Assembly (NCBI RefSeq): GCF_031451695.1
Contig: NZ_JARWAM010000002.1
Coordinates: 62,001 to 126,000, forward strand
Direction of reading: 5' to 3'
Length of the DNA stretch: 64,000 nt
Origin: Franzmannia qiaohouensis
Lineage (GTDB): Bacteria > Pseudomonadota > Gammaproteobacteria > Pseudomonadales > Halomonadaceae
Within the stretch, counting starts at the first letter, position 1; each line of letters opens with the position of its first letter. A program made the position numbers and the translations under genes. Of this stretch, positions 1-8,914 are shown piece after piece. The notes under the pieces were generated by a model. It was not told the DNA's origin. It did not search any database and saw only the letters and a program-made list of their open reading frames with translations.

Positions 1-487
1 ACCCAAGCGCTGGCTTGCCAAGATCGTCGGTCTGAGGGGTGCTCAGCCGATGGATTCCTTATCAGTGCTTGGTGGATGGGATGAAGCCATGCCTCCCACT
101 GTTTGTACCCGAGCAGGGCCAGATGCGCGGCTCGTCCCTTCCCCCGACAAGCCTTCTAACTATTGCCCGCTCTGGGTCTCCTTCAACCCACCTTATTCAC
201 GAGGGCACCGACTCGCGCGTGTTGTCGAGGGCGTCACGCAGCAGCAGAGCGCCGCTGTCGCTGGTGGTACGGTCGGACAGAGCCGTTGCAGGAGGGTGTC
301 CAGATGGATGGGCTTTCACCCATAGTGGATGGCTCTCTTGGATCAGGTTATTGGCGTAACACACTGTTTTTTCAAGAGAATGCCATCCGCTATCTTCGTT
401 TTCAGGCTGGCCTCATGAATAAGCCGGGTTCAAACCTACAAGCTTGGCTGTGCCAACGGGCCGCCGCGCCCCACCATGGAATTCACG
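1..487. other. Non-coding left end (no intact gene)
   Basis: No reading frame here looks like a real protein. Several overlapping ORFs are present, but they have proline/arginine/serine-rich, family-free translations typical of noise. The middle (182-433) is the IS1380-like remnant described separately. Positions 1-181 hold nothing I can identify. Positions 434-487 are the 3' flank of the minus-strand btuD gene, with no clear terminator hairpin followed by a T-run. Confidence 0.6.
182..433 (-). mobile_element. Internally deleted IS1380-like element (MITE-like remnant)
   Basis: Two imperfect terminal inverted repeats of 23 nt bound this segment: 182-204 (TTCAACCCACCTTATTCACG...) and the reverse complement of 411-433 (TTGAACCCGGCTTATTCATG...). 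They match at 19 of 23 positions. Between them, on the minus strand, one frame reads LSDRTTSDSGALLLRDALDN. This resembles the N-terminal '(S/T)xDGGALLLR' stretch of IS1380-family transposases. The frame then runs straight into the second repeat, so the rest of the transposase (over 1 kb) is missing. No convincing target duplication was found. The family assignment rests on one short motif and is tentative. Confidence 0.5.
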
Positions 488-1257
<770 letters not shown>

Positions 1258-1258
<1 letters not shown>

Positions 1259-2265
1259 CAGCGGCTCCGGTAGAGCAGGTAGAGGAAGGTGGGCACGCCG
1301 AGCAGCGCGGTGATCACGCCGACCGGCAGCTGCTCCGGGGCGATCATGGTGCGCGCGAAGGTATCAGCCAGCACCAGCAGGGTACCGCCGGCCAAGGCAC
1401 AGGCCGGCAGAATCAAACGCTGGTCGTTGCCGAGCACCAGGCGCAGCATATGCGGCACTACCAGGCCGACGAAGCCGATGCTGCCGGCGGTGGTCACCGC
1501 CATGGCGGTGAGGGCGCTGGCGACAAGGTAGATCGTCCACTCCAGCGGGCGCACGTTGACGCCCAGCGCCGCCGCCTGCAGCGGGCCGCGGGCCATCACG
1601 TTGAGGCTGCGCCCCAGGGGCATCAGCAGCAGGCAGATGCCCAGCAGCAGCGTCAGCGGCGGCCAGGGGGAGCGCGAGTAGGAGAGATCGCCCATCAGCC
1701 AGTAGAGCATGCCGGGCAGACGATCCGCCGGGCTCAGCGCCAGCATCAGGGTGATCACCGCGCCCCACCCTGCGGCGACCACCACCCCGGTAAGCAGCAG
1801 GCGGGACGGCGTCCAGCTGCCGGTGCCGTGGGCCAGGCCGAACACCAGCAGCGTGGAGAGAAAGGCACCGGCAAACGCCGAGCCGCTGATCACCGCCCCG
1901 CCCAGCCCCGCCAGCATCGCCGCCAGTGCCCCCACCGCGGCACCGCCTGAGAGCCCCAGCACATAGGGGTCGGCCAGCGGGTTGCGCAGCAGCACCTGCA
2001 TCAGGGCGCCGGCCACGGCAAGCAGCCCGCCCACCGCGAAGGCCGACAGCGCACGTGGCAGGCGCAGCTCGAGGACCAGCGTGCGCGACAGGGCGTCGCC
2101 CTCGCCGCGCAGTACTGCCCATAGCGCCTCCGGCGCCACGCTGGCACTGCCCACGGCAAGCGACATGCCCAGCGCAACAGCCCCGGCCAGCGCCAGCACT
2201 GCCAGCGGTAGCCACATGCCGCGGCTCGCCAGCATTGGCCGCGCACCCGGCTCAGCGGCGGCCAC
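1258..2265 (-). CDS. btuC: Cobalamin ABC transporter permease
   Basis: A 335-residue FecCD/BtuC-family inner-membrane permease with about ten hydrophobic segments. Family motifs include LRLPRALSAFAVGGLLAVAG near residue 70, the NPLADPYVLGLSGGA stretch, and GFVGLVVPHMLRL towards the C terminus (the ATPase-coupling region). It forms the B12 channel with BtuD and receives substrate from BtuF. The start is GTG at 2265, overlapping the end of btuF by 14 nt; an in-frame ATG at 2235 is an alternative. Substrate specificity comes from the riboswitch/btuB context rather than the sequence. Confidence 0.88.
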
Positions 2266-3196
2266 GCGCCACCTCGAGCTTTTCGCACAGGATACGACTG
2301 CCCTCGAGCAGGCGCGGCGTGGGGCGCTGAATCAGCGACGGCGGCACGAAGAACAGGTTGTCACGCGCCACCGAGGTAAGGCCGGGATACTGCTGCCAGT
2401 GGGTCAGCCAGTGGCGGTTCTCCTCGCCCATGCCGCCAGCGATGATCGCCTCCGGGTCGGCGGCCAGCACGGCTTCATCGTCGATGCGCGGCACCAGCCG
2501 CGAGAGCTCGCCGAACACATTGACGCCTCCGCACAGCTGGACCACTTCGCCGATCAGGTGCTCATCGTTGACGCTCATCAGCGGCTCATCCCAGACCTGA
2601 TAAAAGGTCGCTACCGGCTCGGCGTCGGCGTACTCGGCGGCTAGCGCATGCATGCCGGTGCGAAACGCCGCGGCCACCTCATCGCCCTCGGCCTGGCTGC
2701 CTGCCAAACGCGCTAGGCGCTCGATGGTCGTGGCCACGCTTTCGATGCTGCGCGGCTCGATATAGAACACCGGCAGCCCGAGCTGCTCGATGGTCTCGAG
2801 CTGCTCGGGGGGATTGCCGGTGATCCAACCGATCACCAGGTCCGGCTCGAGGGAGACCAGGGTCTCCAGATCGACTCGGGTGTGGCTGCCCACCGAGGTC
2901 GCTTGCCGGGCCTCCGGGGGGTAGTCGCTATAGGCTACCACGGCGACCACCCGGTCGCCGGCGCCGGCGGCCCAGATCAGCTCGGTGGCACCGGGCGAGA
3001 GCGCGGCAATGCGGCTGGCAGGCGCCTCCAGGCACACCTCGCGGTCGCGGTCGTCGACCACGCAGACGGGCTCTGCGTGGGCGCTCCCCCACCATGGAAG
3101 GAGCCCCAACGCCAGTCCGGCCAACCGGCCGGGTATCGGTCTAGCGGCCAAAGTGCACACTGACGAACGCCGCACGTCCGGCGCTGAGGTAGTCAT
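2252..3196 (-). CDS. btuF: Periplasmic cobalamin-binding protein
   Basis: A class III periplasmic binding protein (BtuF/FhuD fold, single helix backbone) that captures B12 and delivers it to BtuC. The mature part begins after a signal sequence ending GLLPWWGSAHA|EP. It contains the family core RIAALSPGATELIWAAGAGD, VGSHTRVDLETLVSLEPDLV, and a C-terminal GGMGEEN region. The start is uncertain: ATG at 3196 gives a long N-region, while GTG at 3160 gives a more typical signal peptide. Either overlaps the 3' end of btuB (stop at 3141-3143). The gene lies between btuB and btuC on one strand. Confidence 0.82.
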   Translation of the reverse strand: MTTSAPDVRRSSVCTLAARPIPGRLAGLALGLLPWWGSAHAEPVCVVDDRDREVCLEAPASRIAALSPGATELIWAAGAGDRVVAVVAYSDYPPEARQATSVGSHTRVDLETLVSLEPDLVIGWITGNPPEQLETIEQLGLPVFYIEPRSIESVATTIERLARLAGSQAEGDEVAAAFRTGMHALAAEYADAEPVATFYQVWDEPLMSVNDEHLIGEVVQLCGGVNVFGELSRLVPRIDDEAVLAADPEAIIAGGMGEENRHWLTHWQQYPGLTSVARDNLFFVPPSLIQRPTPRLLEGSRILCEKLEVARGRR

Positions 3197-4964
3197 CGCC
3201 GTCGAAGAAGCGTGTCGTGACGTAGTCCTTATCAAGCGCATTCTCCACGGTCAGACGTGCCGACCACAGCGGGGCGAATTGCCAGCCGGCGCGCAGATTG
3301 ACCAGTCCGTAGCCGCCAAGCCGTTCTTCATTCTCGGCATCGTTGTAGCGATGGTTCTGCACGATCCACGAGCCGCCCAGCGACCAGTCGCCCAGTTCGC
3401 GGTCGGCGTCGAGGCGCAGGCTCTGCGAGGCGCGCCGCTGGATGCGCTTACCGGTAGCGCGATTTTCGGGATCGCTATAGGTCAGCGCCGCCGCCAGCGT
3501 CCAGTCGTCGAGCTCGGCCCCGGCGGAAAGCTCGATGCCACGGATACGCGTGGTGGGAATATTCGTGGTCAGCTCGCCGCGCTGGCCGGCGATCAGGTTG
3601 TCGATATCGGTCTGATACAGCGCCGAGTCCCAGAACCAACGCGCATACTGACCGCGAACCCCGAGCTCGACCGTCTCGGATGTCTCTGCCTCCAGGTCGG
3701 GATTGCCGAAGCCCGGGAAGTAGAGGTCATTGAAACTCGGAGCCTTGAAGGCCGTGCCATAGCTTGCCCGCAGCGTATGCCGGTCATCGAGGTCGTAACC
3801 CAGCGCCAGACCGCCAGTGACTTCTTCGCCGTAGGCCTGGTTATCGTCGTAGCGTAGGCTGGCCTGTACCGCAAAGGGCGCGAAGTCCAGCAGCCCCTGG
3901 GCAAACACCGCAACGTTATCGCGGCTATCGACGGCATAGTCGTTGCTGCCCGACACCGCGTCTTCGCTGTACTCGGCCCCGGTGATCAGCTCATGCATGC
4001 CGAGATCGAGGGTATTCTGCCAGCGCAGCGTCTGAGTACGGGTATCGATGATGGAGTCGCCGAAATCGTCGAGGGAATCCAGCTCGTCACGCGCCTCGCT
4101 GAGTGTCAGCCGACTGGTCCACTGCGCGGTGATCGGCAACTCGGCGTAGACCCCGGCAACCTGCTGGACGAAATCGCTCTCGCCGCCGTCGAACTCGTTG
4201 CTGCCGCGGGCGCGCAGCGCCAGCACGCCGACCTCGCTACCGTCGCCGAAGGTATGCGACATCCGCGCCAGCGCCGTCGTATTGTCGTAGCCCTTGTCGT
4301 CACCGCCGCGGCGCACCGGCGTGCCATCGGTCGAGAAGTGGCTGCCGGCGAAGCTGTAACGGGTGCCGCCCTCACTGCCGGAGAAGCCGGCACTGTAGCG
4401 CTGGGTATTGAAGGAACCGCCGCCGGCAGAAATACGCGGGTGCGGACCGCCCGCCTCGGCGTCGTGGGTAAACAGCTGCACCACCCCGCCCACCGCGTCG
4501 GCACCGTACAGGCTGCCACGCGGGCCGCGCACGATCTCGGCACGCTGGAACATGCGCGGGTCGAGATAGTGCCAAGCCGCTCCCCCCGCGGTGGCCGAGC
4601 GCAAGCGAATGCCGTCGATCAGCAGCACGTTCTGATCGTTACCGGTGCCGCGCAGGTAGACACTGCTGTTCTTGCCGAAACTACCGTTGGTGGTGACATC
4701 GACGCCGGGCTGGCCACGCAGCAGATCGGTCACGCTGGTAGGGTCCTGGCGGCGCAGGGTGGCTTCGTCGAGCACGCTGACCGACGAGAGCGTTTCGTCG
4801 GCGGTGCGCGGCGCCAGGGCAGCGGTCACCACCACCGGGTTGAGCTGCTGAGCGTTGCTTGGGTCGTCGGCCGGTGATGCTGGCGAACTCTGGGCCTGGA
4901 CGGCCAGCGGCAGCGCGGCCAGGGCGAAAGCCGCCAGGCCACGAGATGGGAGTGGAGCGTTCAT
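3141..4964 (-). CDS. btuB: TonB-dependent vitamin B12 outer-membrane receptor
   Basis: A 607-residue TonB-dependent transporter. The signal peptide MNAPLPSRGLAAFALAALPL... ends near AQA. A TonB-box-like NPVVVTA follows, then a plug domain (SVSVLDEATLRRQDPTSVTD, VYLRGTGNDQNVLLIDGIRL, EIVRGPRGSLYGADAVGGVV) and a beta-barrel ending FVSVHFGR, so the usual terminal aromatic is one residue from the end. The ATG at 4964 is chosen because it begins the signal peptide; an upstream in-frame extension runs through the riboswitch and is not credible. The gene sits directly behind a cobalamin riboswitch and leads btuFCD. It would be repressed when B12 is plentiful. Confidence 0.92.
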   Translation of the reverse strand: MNAPLPSRGLAAFALAALPLAVQAQSSPASPADDPSNAQQLNPVVVTAALAPRTADETLSSVSVLDEATLRRQDPTSVTDLLRGQPGVDVTTNGSFGKNSSVYLRGTGNDQNVLLIDGIRLRSATAGGAAWHYLDPRMFQRAEIVRGPRGSLYGADAVGGVVQLFTHDAEAGGPHPRISAGGGSFNTQRYSAGFSGSEGGTRYSFAGSHFSTDGTPVRRGGDDKGYDNTTALARMSHTFGDGSEVGVLALRARGSNEFDGGESDFVQQVAGVYAELPITAQWTSRLTLSEARDELDSLDDFGDSIIDTRTQTLRWQNTLDLGMHELITGAEYSEDAVSGSNDYAVDSRDNVAVFAQGLLDFAPFAVQASLRYDDNQAYGEEVTGGLALGYDLDDRHTLRASYGTAFKAPSFNDLYFPGFGNPDLEAETSETVELGVRGQYARWFWDSALYQTDIDNLIAGQRGELTTNIPTTRIRGIELSAGAELDDWTLAAALTYSDPENRATGKRIQRRASQSLRLDADRELGDWSLGGSWIVQNHRYNDAENEERLGGYGLVNLRAGWQFAPLWSARLTVENALDKDYVTTRFFDGDDYLSAGRAAFVSVHFGR

Positions 4965-5029
4965 GGAGAGTCCCTTGCTCGCCGTGCTCACCCGCACGGC
5001 GTCATGTTTATTGGCTTGCACGGTGCTCT

Positions 5030-5236
5030 CGGGCCGGTCTCCGGGCTGACGAGCGAAAGCCGCCATGGGCCTTCTCGAGCGTCGCCTTCCCATGCCCAAG
5101 CGGGCACAGTGGCATATCGACGGTCGTTGACTCGATCACCGTTGCGGGGGCAGCGTCGGAGTGGCGAAAAACGAGGGGTAGGACTCGCGCACCGACTTCC
5201 CGTTTACCTGGCGGCGAGCTCGCCGCCAGCACCTGA
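5030..5236 (-). promoter_or_regulatory. Cobalamin (AdoCbl) riboswitch
   Basis: On the minus strand, conserved cobalamin riboswitch blocks appear in the right order. They are AGGTGCTGGCGGCG near 5230-5217, ACGGGAAGTCGGTG near 5199, the core GCTGCCCCCGCAACGG near 5146-5131, the B12-box element ATGCCACTGTGCCC near 5115-5101, GGGAAGG near 5092, and the closing GTCAGCCCGGAGACCGGCC near 5050-5032. It ends about 65 nt before the btuB ATG. Such elements bind adenosylcobalamin and shut off translation or transcription of uptake genes. No U-tract terminator is obvious before btuB, so translational control is more likely. The edges are approximate. Confidence 0.93.
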
Positions 5237-5324
5237 GAGTGGCGGTAAGCTAGCAATGCGCCTGGTAAAGGTCAATTCGTGACAGGTAGGCCAACGGTGA
5301 GTGAGGTCACCTTGTGAAGGGACG

Positions 5325-5500
5325 CCGGGGACAGGCCGAAGAGGAGGTTTGCGCCATGGGTGAGGAGGATTCCTCCGAACGGGCTGGCCATGGATGGCCA
5401 GCACCGGCCCTGCAAGCGAAGCAGGATGCGAGAGCGCAGCAGGGCGCAAGGTAGCGCCCAGGGATGGGTTCACAGCGCCTCCTCGTGGGCCTGTCGCCGG
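5325..5500. repeat. Structured intergenic element with 23-nt inverted ends
   Basis: Positions 5325-5347 (CCGGGGACAGGCCGAAGAGG...) and the reverse complement of 5478-5500 (CCGGCGACAGGCCCACGAGG...) match at 20 of 23 positions, enclosing about 130 nt. The interior has further palindromes: CTGGCCATGGATGGCCAG near 5383-5400, GGAGGATTCCTCC near 5363, and paired GCGCC/GGCGC blocks. It lies between the stop of the last cob gene (5502) and the riboswitch. It could be a non-autonomous mobile repeat or a large hairpin acting as a terminator or processing site. No protein is credible here. Confidence 0.6.
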
Positions 5501-5501
5501 A

Positions 5502-5963
5502 TCAGTCCCGAGCGGCACAACTACCTAACTGTGCTCCTGGTGTATCTAACCTCCGATAGAGCCCATGGCGCACATACCAGACCCGCTCGCAGCGCGCCGC
5601 GGCGTCCTGAGCCAGCCAGCCGTTGAGATCGCGCAGGCGGCGCCGCTCGGCGCCCATCGGCACGATGCCGCGGCCCATCTCCTCGACGATCAGTACCACC
5701 TGGGCGGCGCTCTCGGCCTCGGCGGCGCGCAGGGCGTCGAGACGCTCGATCAGCGCCAGGCGCAGGGCGTCGTCGTCATCTGCCCCACGCTCGACCGCCG
5801 CCTCGATCCAGGCCGCCCAGCCGCTCACCACCAGCGTTTCGCCGGGCGCAGGCAGGATCGCCTGGCGCACTGCATCTTCCTGCGCCTGCCAACGAGCATG
5901 GGGATACCAGCGCTGGACTAACCCGCGCTTGCCGGCGCAGGCACCGCCGACGACCAGCTGCAT
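5502..5963 (-). CDS. Short CobU-like protein
   Basis: A 153-residue protein resembling a shortened CobU/CobP (adenosylcobinamide kinase/guanylyltransferase). The P-loop-like start VVGGACAGKR lacks the GS of the standard GGARSGKS. The middle of CobU with the guanylylated histidine is absent. The C-terminal CobU motif is well kept: EEMGRGIVPMGAERRRLRDL then GWLAQDAAARCERVWYV. The start is ATG at 5963 with AAGGAG seven bases upstream; a GTG two codons earlier is too close to that site. It overlaps the end of cobC and closes the cob operon. A full CobU is encoded four genes upstream, so this is a divergent paralogue whose activity cannot be predicted. Confidence 0.7.
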   Translation of the reverse strand: MQLVVGGACAGKRGLVQRWYPHARWQAQEDAVRQAILPAPGETLVVSGWAAWIEAAVERGADDDDALRLALIERLDALRAAEAESAAQVVLIVEEMGRGIVPMGAERRRLRDLNGWLAQDAAARCERVWYVRHGLYRRLDTPGAQLGSCAARD

Positions 5964-6568
5964 TGCCACTCTCCTTGCGACTTGTCGAAGCCGAAGCAGC
6001 GTCCTTCGGCCTGGGACACGCTGCCGTCCCAGAAGTCGATGGCCTCGAAGCGACGCCGCAGCTCGCGAATCACCCCGCCGTGGGTCACCACCAGCACCCG
6101 CTGCCAGGCGTGCGCCTCGGCGGAAGCGAGCAGCTCGGCAAACCAGGCATCGAGCCGCGCCCGCAGCGCCGCGGCCGACTCACCCTCAGGCGGGGCCTGT
6201 TCGCCCTGGCTGTCGATCCAGGCGCGATACTGCGGCAGGTCCTTAAGGTCGTCGTAGCACTTGCCCTCGTAGGCGCCGAAGTCCATCTCGCGCAGGCGCG
6301 GCTCGACGTGGAGCGCCGTATCGCCCTCGCGCCCTTCCAGGACATGCGCCAAGGTCTGCCGGCAACGGCCCAGGTCGCTGGAGTAGACGGCATCGAAAGG
6401 CCGCTCGCTCTGATAGGCGCGCAGGTAATCGCGCAGGCGGTCCAGCGCCGGCACGGCATCGGGCAGCAGCAGCGGTATATCGCGCTGGCCCTGGTAGCGC
6501 TGCTCGACATTCCAGGCCGTCAGCCCATGACGGACGATAGTGACCACCAGACCACCAGCAACAGCCAT
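5918..6568 (-). CDS. cobC: Histidine phosphatase, alpha-ribazole phosphatase-like
   Basis: A 216-residue phosphoglycerate-mutase-fold phosphatase. It carries the catalytic VRHGLTAWN motif near residue 12, YSSDLGRCRQT, MDFGAYEG, and the second histidine in VVTHGGVIRE. In this setting it most likely removes the 5'-phosphate from alpha-ribazole (or cobalamin) phosphate in nucleotide-loop assembly. The start is ATG at 6568, preceded by a strong GGGAGGAG site; a longer upstream extension lacks family similarity. It overlaps cobS by 49 nt and the CobU-like gene by 46 nt. General histidine phosphatases share the motifs; the operon gives the specificity. Confidence 0.85.
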   Translation of the reverse strand: MAVAGGLVVTIVRHGLTAWNVEQRYQGQRDIPLLLPDAVPALDRLRDYLRAYQSERPFDAVYSSDLGRCRQTLAHVLEGREGDTALHVEPRLREMDFGAYEGKCYDDLKDLPQYRAWIDSQGEQAPPEGESAAALRARLDAWFAELLASAEAHAWQRVLVVTHGGVIRELRRRFEAIDFWDGSVSQAEGRCFGFDKSQGEWQCSWSSAVPAPASAG

Positions 6569-7275
6569 AACTCTCCTCCCTCGATGGCGGCACCGACGAT
6601 ATCGCCGTTGATGCCCTTGAAGGCACGTATGATCAACGCGCCATATGACAACAGAAAGACCAGCAGCGCCCCGAGCGACAGCAGCCAACCCGGCGCCAGC
6701 CACCACAGCAGCACCAGCGGCAGCAGTGCCAGCAGCAGGTCACGATGGCCGAGGTGCTGCTGCCAGGACCAGGCCAACCCCTCCTCGCGCGCCACGGGCG
6801 CCAGCACCAGCAGTGCCACGGCCCCCAGGCGCCCCAGCCCCAGCACCGCCACCAGCCACACCAGGCCAATGCCGGCCTCGAGCCAGGCCCACAGCAGCGC
6901 CCCCTTCCAGGCCAGCTGGAACAGCAGCGCGATGATCGCGAAACTGCCAACGTGGGGATCCTTCATGATCACCCAGCGCTGCTCCATCGGGCGGTTGCTG
7001 CCCAGGGCATCGGCCACGTCCATCAGCCCGTCCAGGTGCAGGCCACCCGATAGCGCTACCCACAGGCTCAGCAGCAGCAGCGCCAGCAGCGGCGTCGGCA
7101 AACTGCCGAACAGCTGCCCGGCCAGCGCCAGCAAGCCTCCCAGCAGCATGCCGACCAGCGGATAGCAGCGCACCGCCCAGCGGCTGGTCGCCGGGGTCCA
7201 GGGGCAGTTGAGCGGGATCGGCACGCGGGTGAGGAACTGCAGCGCCAGCAGCAGCCCATAGCCGGCGTTGCTCAT
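6520..7275 (-). CDS. cobS: Adenosylcobinamide-GDP ribazoletransferase (cobalamin synthase)
   Basis: A 251-residue polytopic inner-membrane protein that joins adenosylcobinamide-GDP to alpha-ribazole (or its phosphate), the last lower-ligand step. It shows LQFLTRVPIP at the N terminus, the acidic metal-binding motif GGLHLDGLMDVADALGS near residue 90, KDPHVGSFAI, and GRLGAVALL in a later helix. The ATG at 7275 overlaps the cobU stop as ATGA, which fixes the start. Neighbours cobU, cobT and cobC supply its two substrates. Length matches the family. Confidence 0.93.
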   Translation of the reverse strand: MSNAGYGLLLALQFLTRVPIPLNCPWTPATSRWAVRCYPLVGMLLGGLLALAGQLFGSLPTPLLALLLLSLWVALSGGLHLDGLMDVADALGSNRPMEQRWVIMKDPHVGSFAIIALLFQLAWKGALLWAWLEAGIGLVWLVAVLGLGRLGAVALLVLAPVAREEGLAWSWQQHLGHRDLLLALLPLVLLWWLAPGWLLSLGALLVFLLSYGALIIRAFKGINGDIVGAAIEGGELWLLLVVWWSLSSVMG

Positions 7276-7805
7276 GGCAGGCTCCCCTTCCATACCTGGG
7301 GCAAGCCGGCGACCACCTGCACCACGCAGTCGGCCTCCGCCGCCACCCGGCGGTGTGCGGCCTGCAGCAGGGCCAGATAGCGCCAACTGGCGTCATCCTC
7401 GGGTGGCATGCCCTCGTTGATATCGTTGGAGACGACCACCAGCGCAATGTCAGCGGCGCGGGCTCTGGCCAGGGCCCGCTCGAGCTGGGCCAGTGCCGCC
7501 GACGCCTCGAGGTCAAGCTCGAACAGCACCCGACTGGCCCACAGCGTCAGGCAGTCGAGCAGCAGTACGCTTGCCGGCTCGACCTCGGCCAGGGCAAGGT
7601 CCAGGGTCGCGGCCTCCAGGGTTCGCCAGGCATCGCCACGCTCGACGCGGTGCCGGGCGATACGCGCCGCCATCTCGGCGTCCCCGGGCGTGGCGGTGGC
7701 CAGGTAGTAGCGTGCACCGCCGCGCTGGCGCTGATACTCACGCACCAGGGACTCGGCGAAGGCGCTCTTGCCGGAGCGGGCGCCGCCGCTGACGAAGGCG
7801 ATCAT
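7272..7805 (-). CDS. cobU: Adenosylcobinamide kinase / adenosylcobinamide-phosphate guanylyltransferase
   Basis: A 177-residue RecA-like protein with a canonical CobU P-loop GGARSGKS at residues 7-14. The guanylylation region is ATPGDAEMAARIARHRVERG, with its histidine, and the substrate motif LLLDCLTLW follows. The late motif is the SNDINEG variant rather than E-x-G-x-GIVP. It phosphorylates adenosylcobinamide and transfers GMP to give the CobS substrate. The ATG at 7805 overlaps the stop of cobD by four bases. A shorter paralogue at the end of the operon keeps the GIVP motif that this one lacks. Confidence 0.92.
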   Translation of the reverse strand: MIAFVSGGARSGKSAFAESLVREYQRQRGGARYYLATATPGDAEMAARIARHRVERGDAWRTLEAATLDLALAEVEPASVLLLDCLTLWASRVLFELDLEASAALAQLERALARARAADIALVVVSNDINEGMPPEDDASWRYLALLQAAHRRVAAEADCVVQVVAGLPQVWKGSLP

Positions 7806-8914
7806 GAGCAACCCCAGGCAGCCAATGCCTCGAGCAGACGCCGATTGGTGTCGCGCTCGCTCAGCGCCACCCGCAGCCAGCCGCCGTCGAGGCCATGAAA
7901 GTTATGGGTGTGCCGGGCCAGCAGGCCATGGGAGAGCAGGTGGAGAAACAGCGGATCGGCGCTGCCAGGGCCGCGCGGATCGCGCAGCAGCAGGAAATTG
8001 GCCTGGGTCGGCGGCGTCTCGAAACCGAGCCGCGCCACCCCGCCCTGCAGATAGCCACGCTCGGCGTCGAGCCAGGCCCGCGTGTGCCGTAGATACTCAT
8101 GGTCTGCCAGTAGCGGCGCTACCAGCTCGGCGGCCAGGGCATTGACGCTCCACGGCAGTTGGCAGGCGGCGGCGCGGGAGATCTGCTCGGCACTCCCCAG
8201 CAGCGCGCCCAGACGCAATCCCGGCAGGGTGAAGAACTTGGTGAGCGAACGCAGCAGCAGCAGGTTGGGATAGTCAGCGAGCAGCGGCGTCAGGCGCTGG
8301 TCATCGTCGCTGAAATCGACGAACGCCTCGTCCACCACCAGGGTCGTGGCGTGGCGCTGCCCCAGGGCGGCCAGGGCTTCGATCTCGGCCCGCGGCACTA
8401 TGGTGCCGGTGGGGTTATTGGGCCGGCACAGCCACATCACGTCGGCCTCGGCCATGGCCGCACCGGCGGCTTGAAGGTCGAGACAGAAGTCCGGCCCCGG
8501 CAGCCCCAGTCGTTCGATGCCGACGCCATAGTGGCGGCAGGCCCGGGCATACTCACCGAAGGTCGGTTCGACGATCACGGCCCGCTTGCCGGCATGCAGC
8601 GCGGCGGCGAGGAAGATCGCCTCGGCGCCGCCGTTGGTGAGCAGCACCTGCTCGGGCACCAGCCCCTCGGCGTCGGCGATCGCACGCCGGGCCGTGGGAT
8701 AGTCGGGATCGGGGTAGCGTGCCAGGGCCGGCAAGGTGTCGCGCAGCCGGCTCTCCAGCCAGGCCGGCGGCCCCAGCGGATTGAGATTGGCGCTGAGGTC
8801 GGTCAGCGGCCGCTCGCCGGGCCAGCCGTGGCGCTGGGCCAGCGCGGCAAAGGCGCTCGGCTGGCCGCCGTGGCTAGGCCAGCCCTGGAGAGCGTCGTCA
8901 TCGGTCACGGCCAT
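7802..8914 (-). CDS. cobD: Threonine-phosphate decarboxylase (PLP enzyme)
   Basis: A 370-residue class I/II aminotransferase-fold protein (CobD/CobC family). It makes aminopropanol phosphate, the linker of the nucleotide loop, from threonine phosphate. Visible are DLSANLNPLGPP near residue 38, the substrate-region WLCRPNNPTGT, VVDEAFVDF, and the PLP lysine in RSLTKFFTLPGLRLG. An ATG at 8914 is used; GGGAGG sits only three bases upstream, so the GTG two codons downstream (8908) is a real alternative. It overlaps cbiB by about 10 nt, and CbiB uses its product. The upstream in-frame extension is low-complexity and rejected. Confidence 0.9.
   Translation of the reverse strand: MAVTDDDALQGWPSHGGQPSAFAALAQRHGWPGERPLTDLSANLNPLGPPAWLESRLRDTLPALARYPDPDYPTARRAIADAEGLVPEQVLLTNGGAEAIFLAAALHAGKRAVIVEPTFGEYARACRHYGVGIERLGLPGPDFCLDLQAAGAAMAEADVMWLCRPNNPTGTIVPRAEIEALAALGQRHATTLVVDEAFVDFSDDDQRLTPLLADYPNLLLLRSLTKFFTLPGLRLGALLGSAEQISRAAACQLPWSVNALAAELVAPLLADHEYLRHTRAWLDAERGYLQGGVARLGFETPPTQANFLLLRDPRGPGSADPLFLHLLSHGLLARHTHNFHGLDGGWLRVALSERDTNRRLLEALAAWGCS

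Noticed and set aside
39..359. Plus-strand frames at the left end
   Set aside because: The reverse strand of this segment carries the IS1380 remnant, and the plus frames are rich in P/R/S with no homology.
5204..5518. Minus-strand frame between the cob operon and btuB
   Set aside because: It runs through the inverted-repeat element and the riboswitch edge and has no family similarity; the structured RNA and repeat explain the sequence better.
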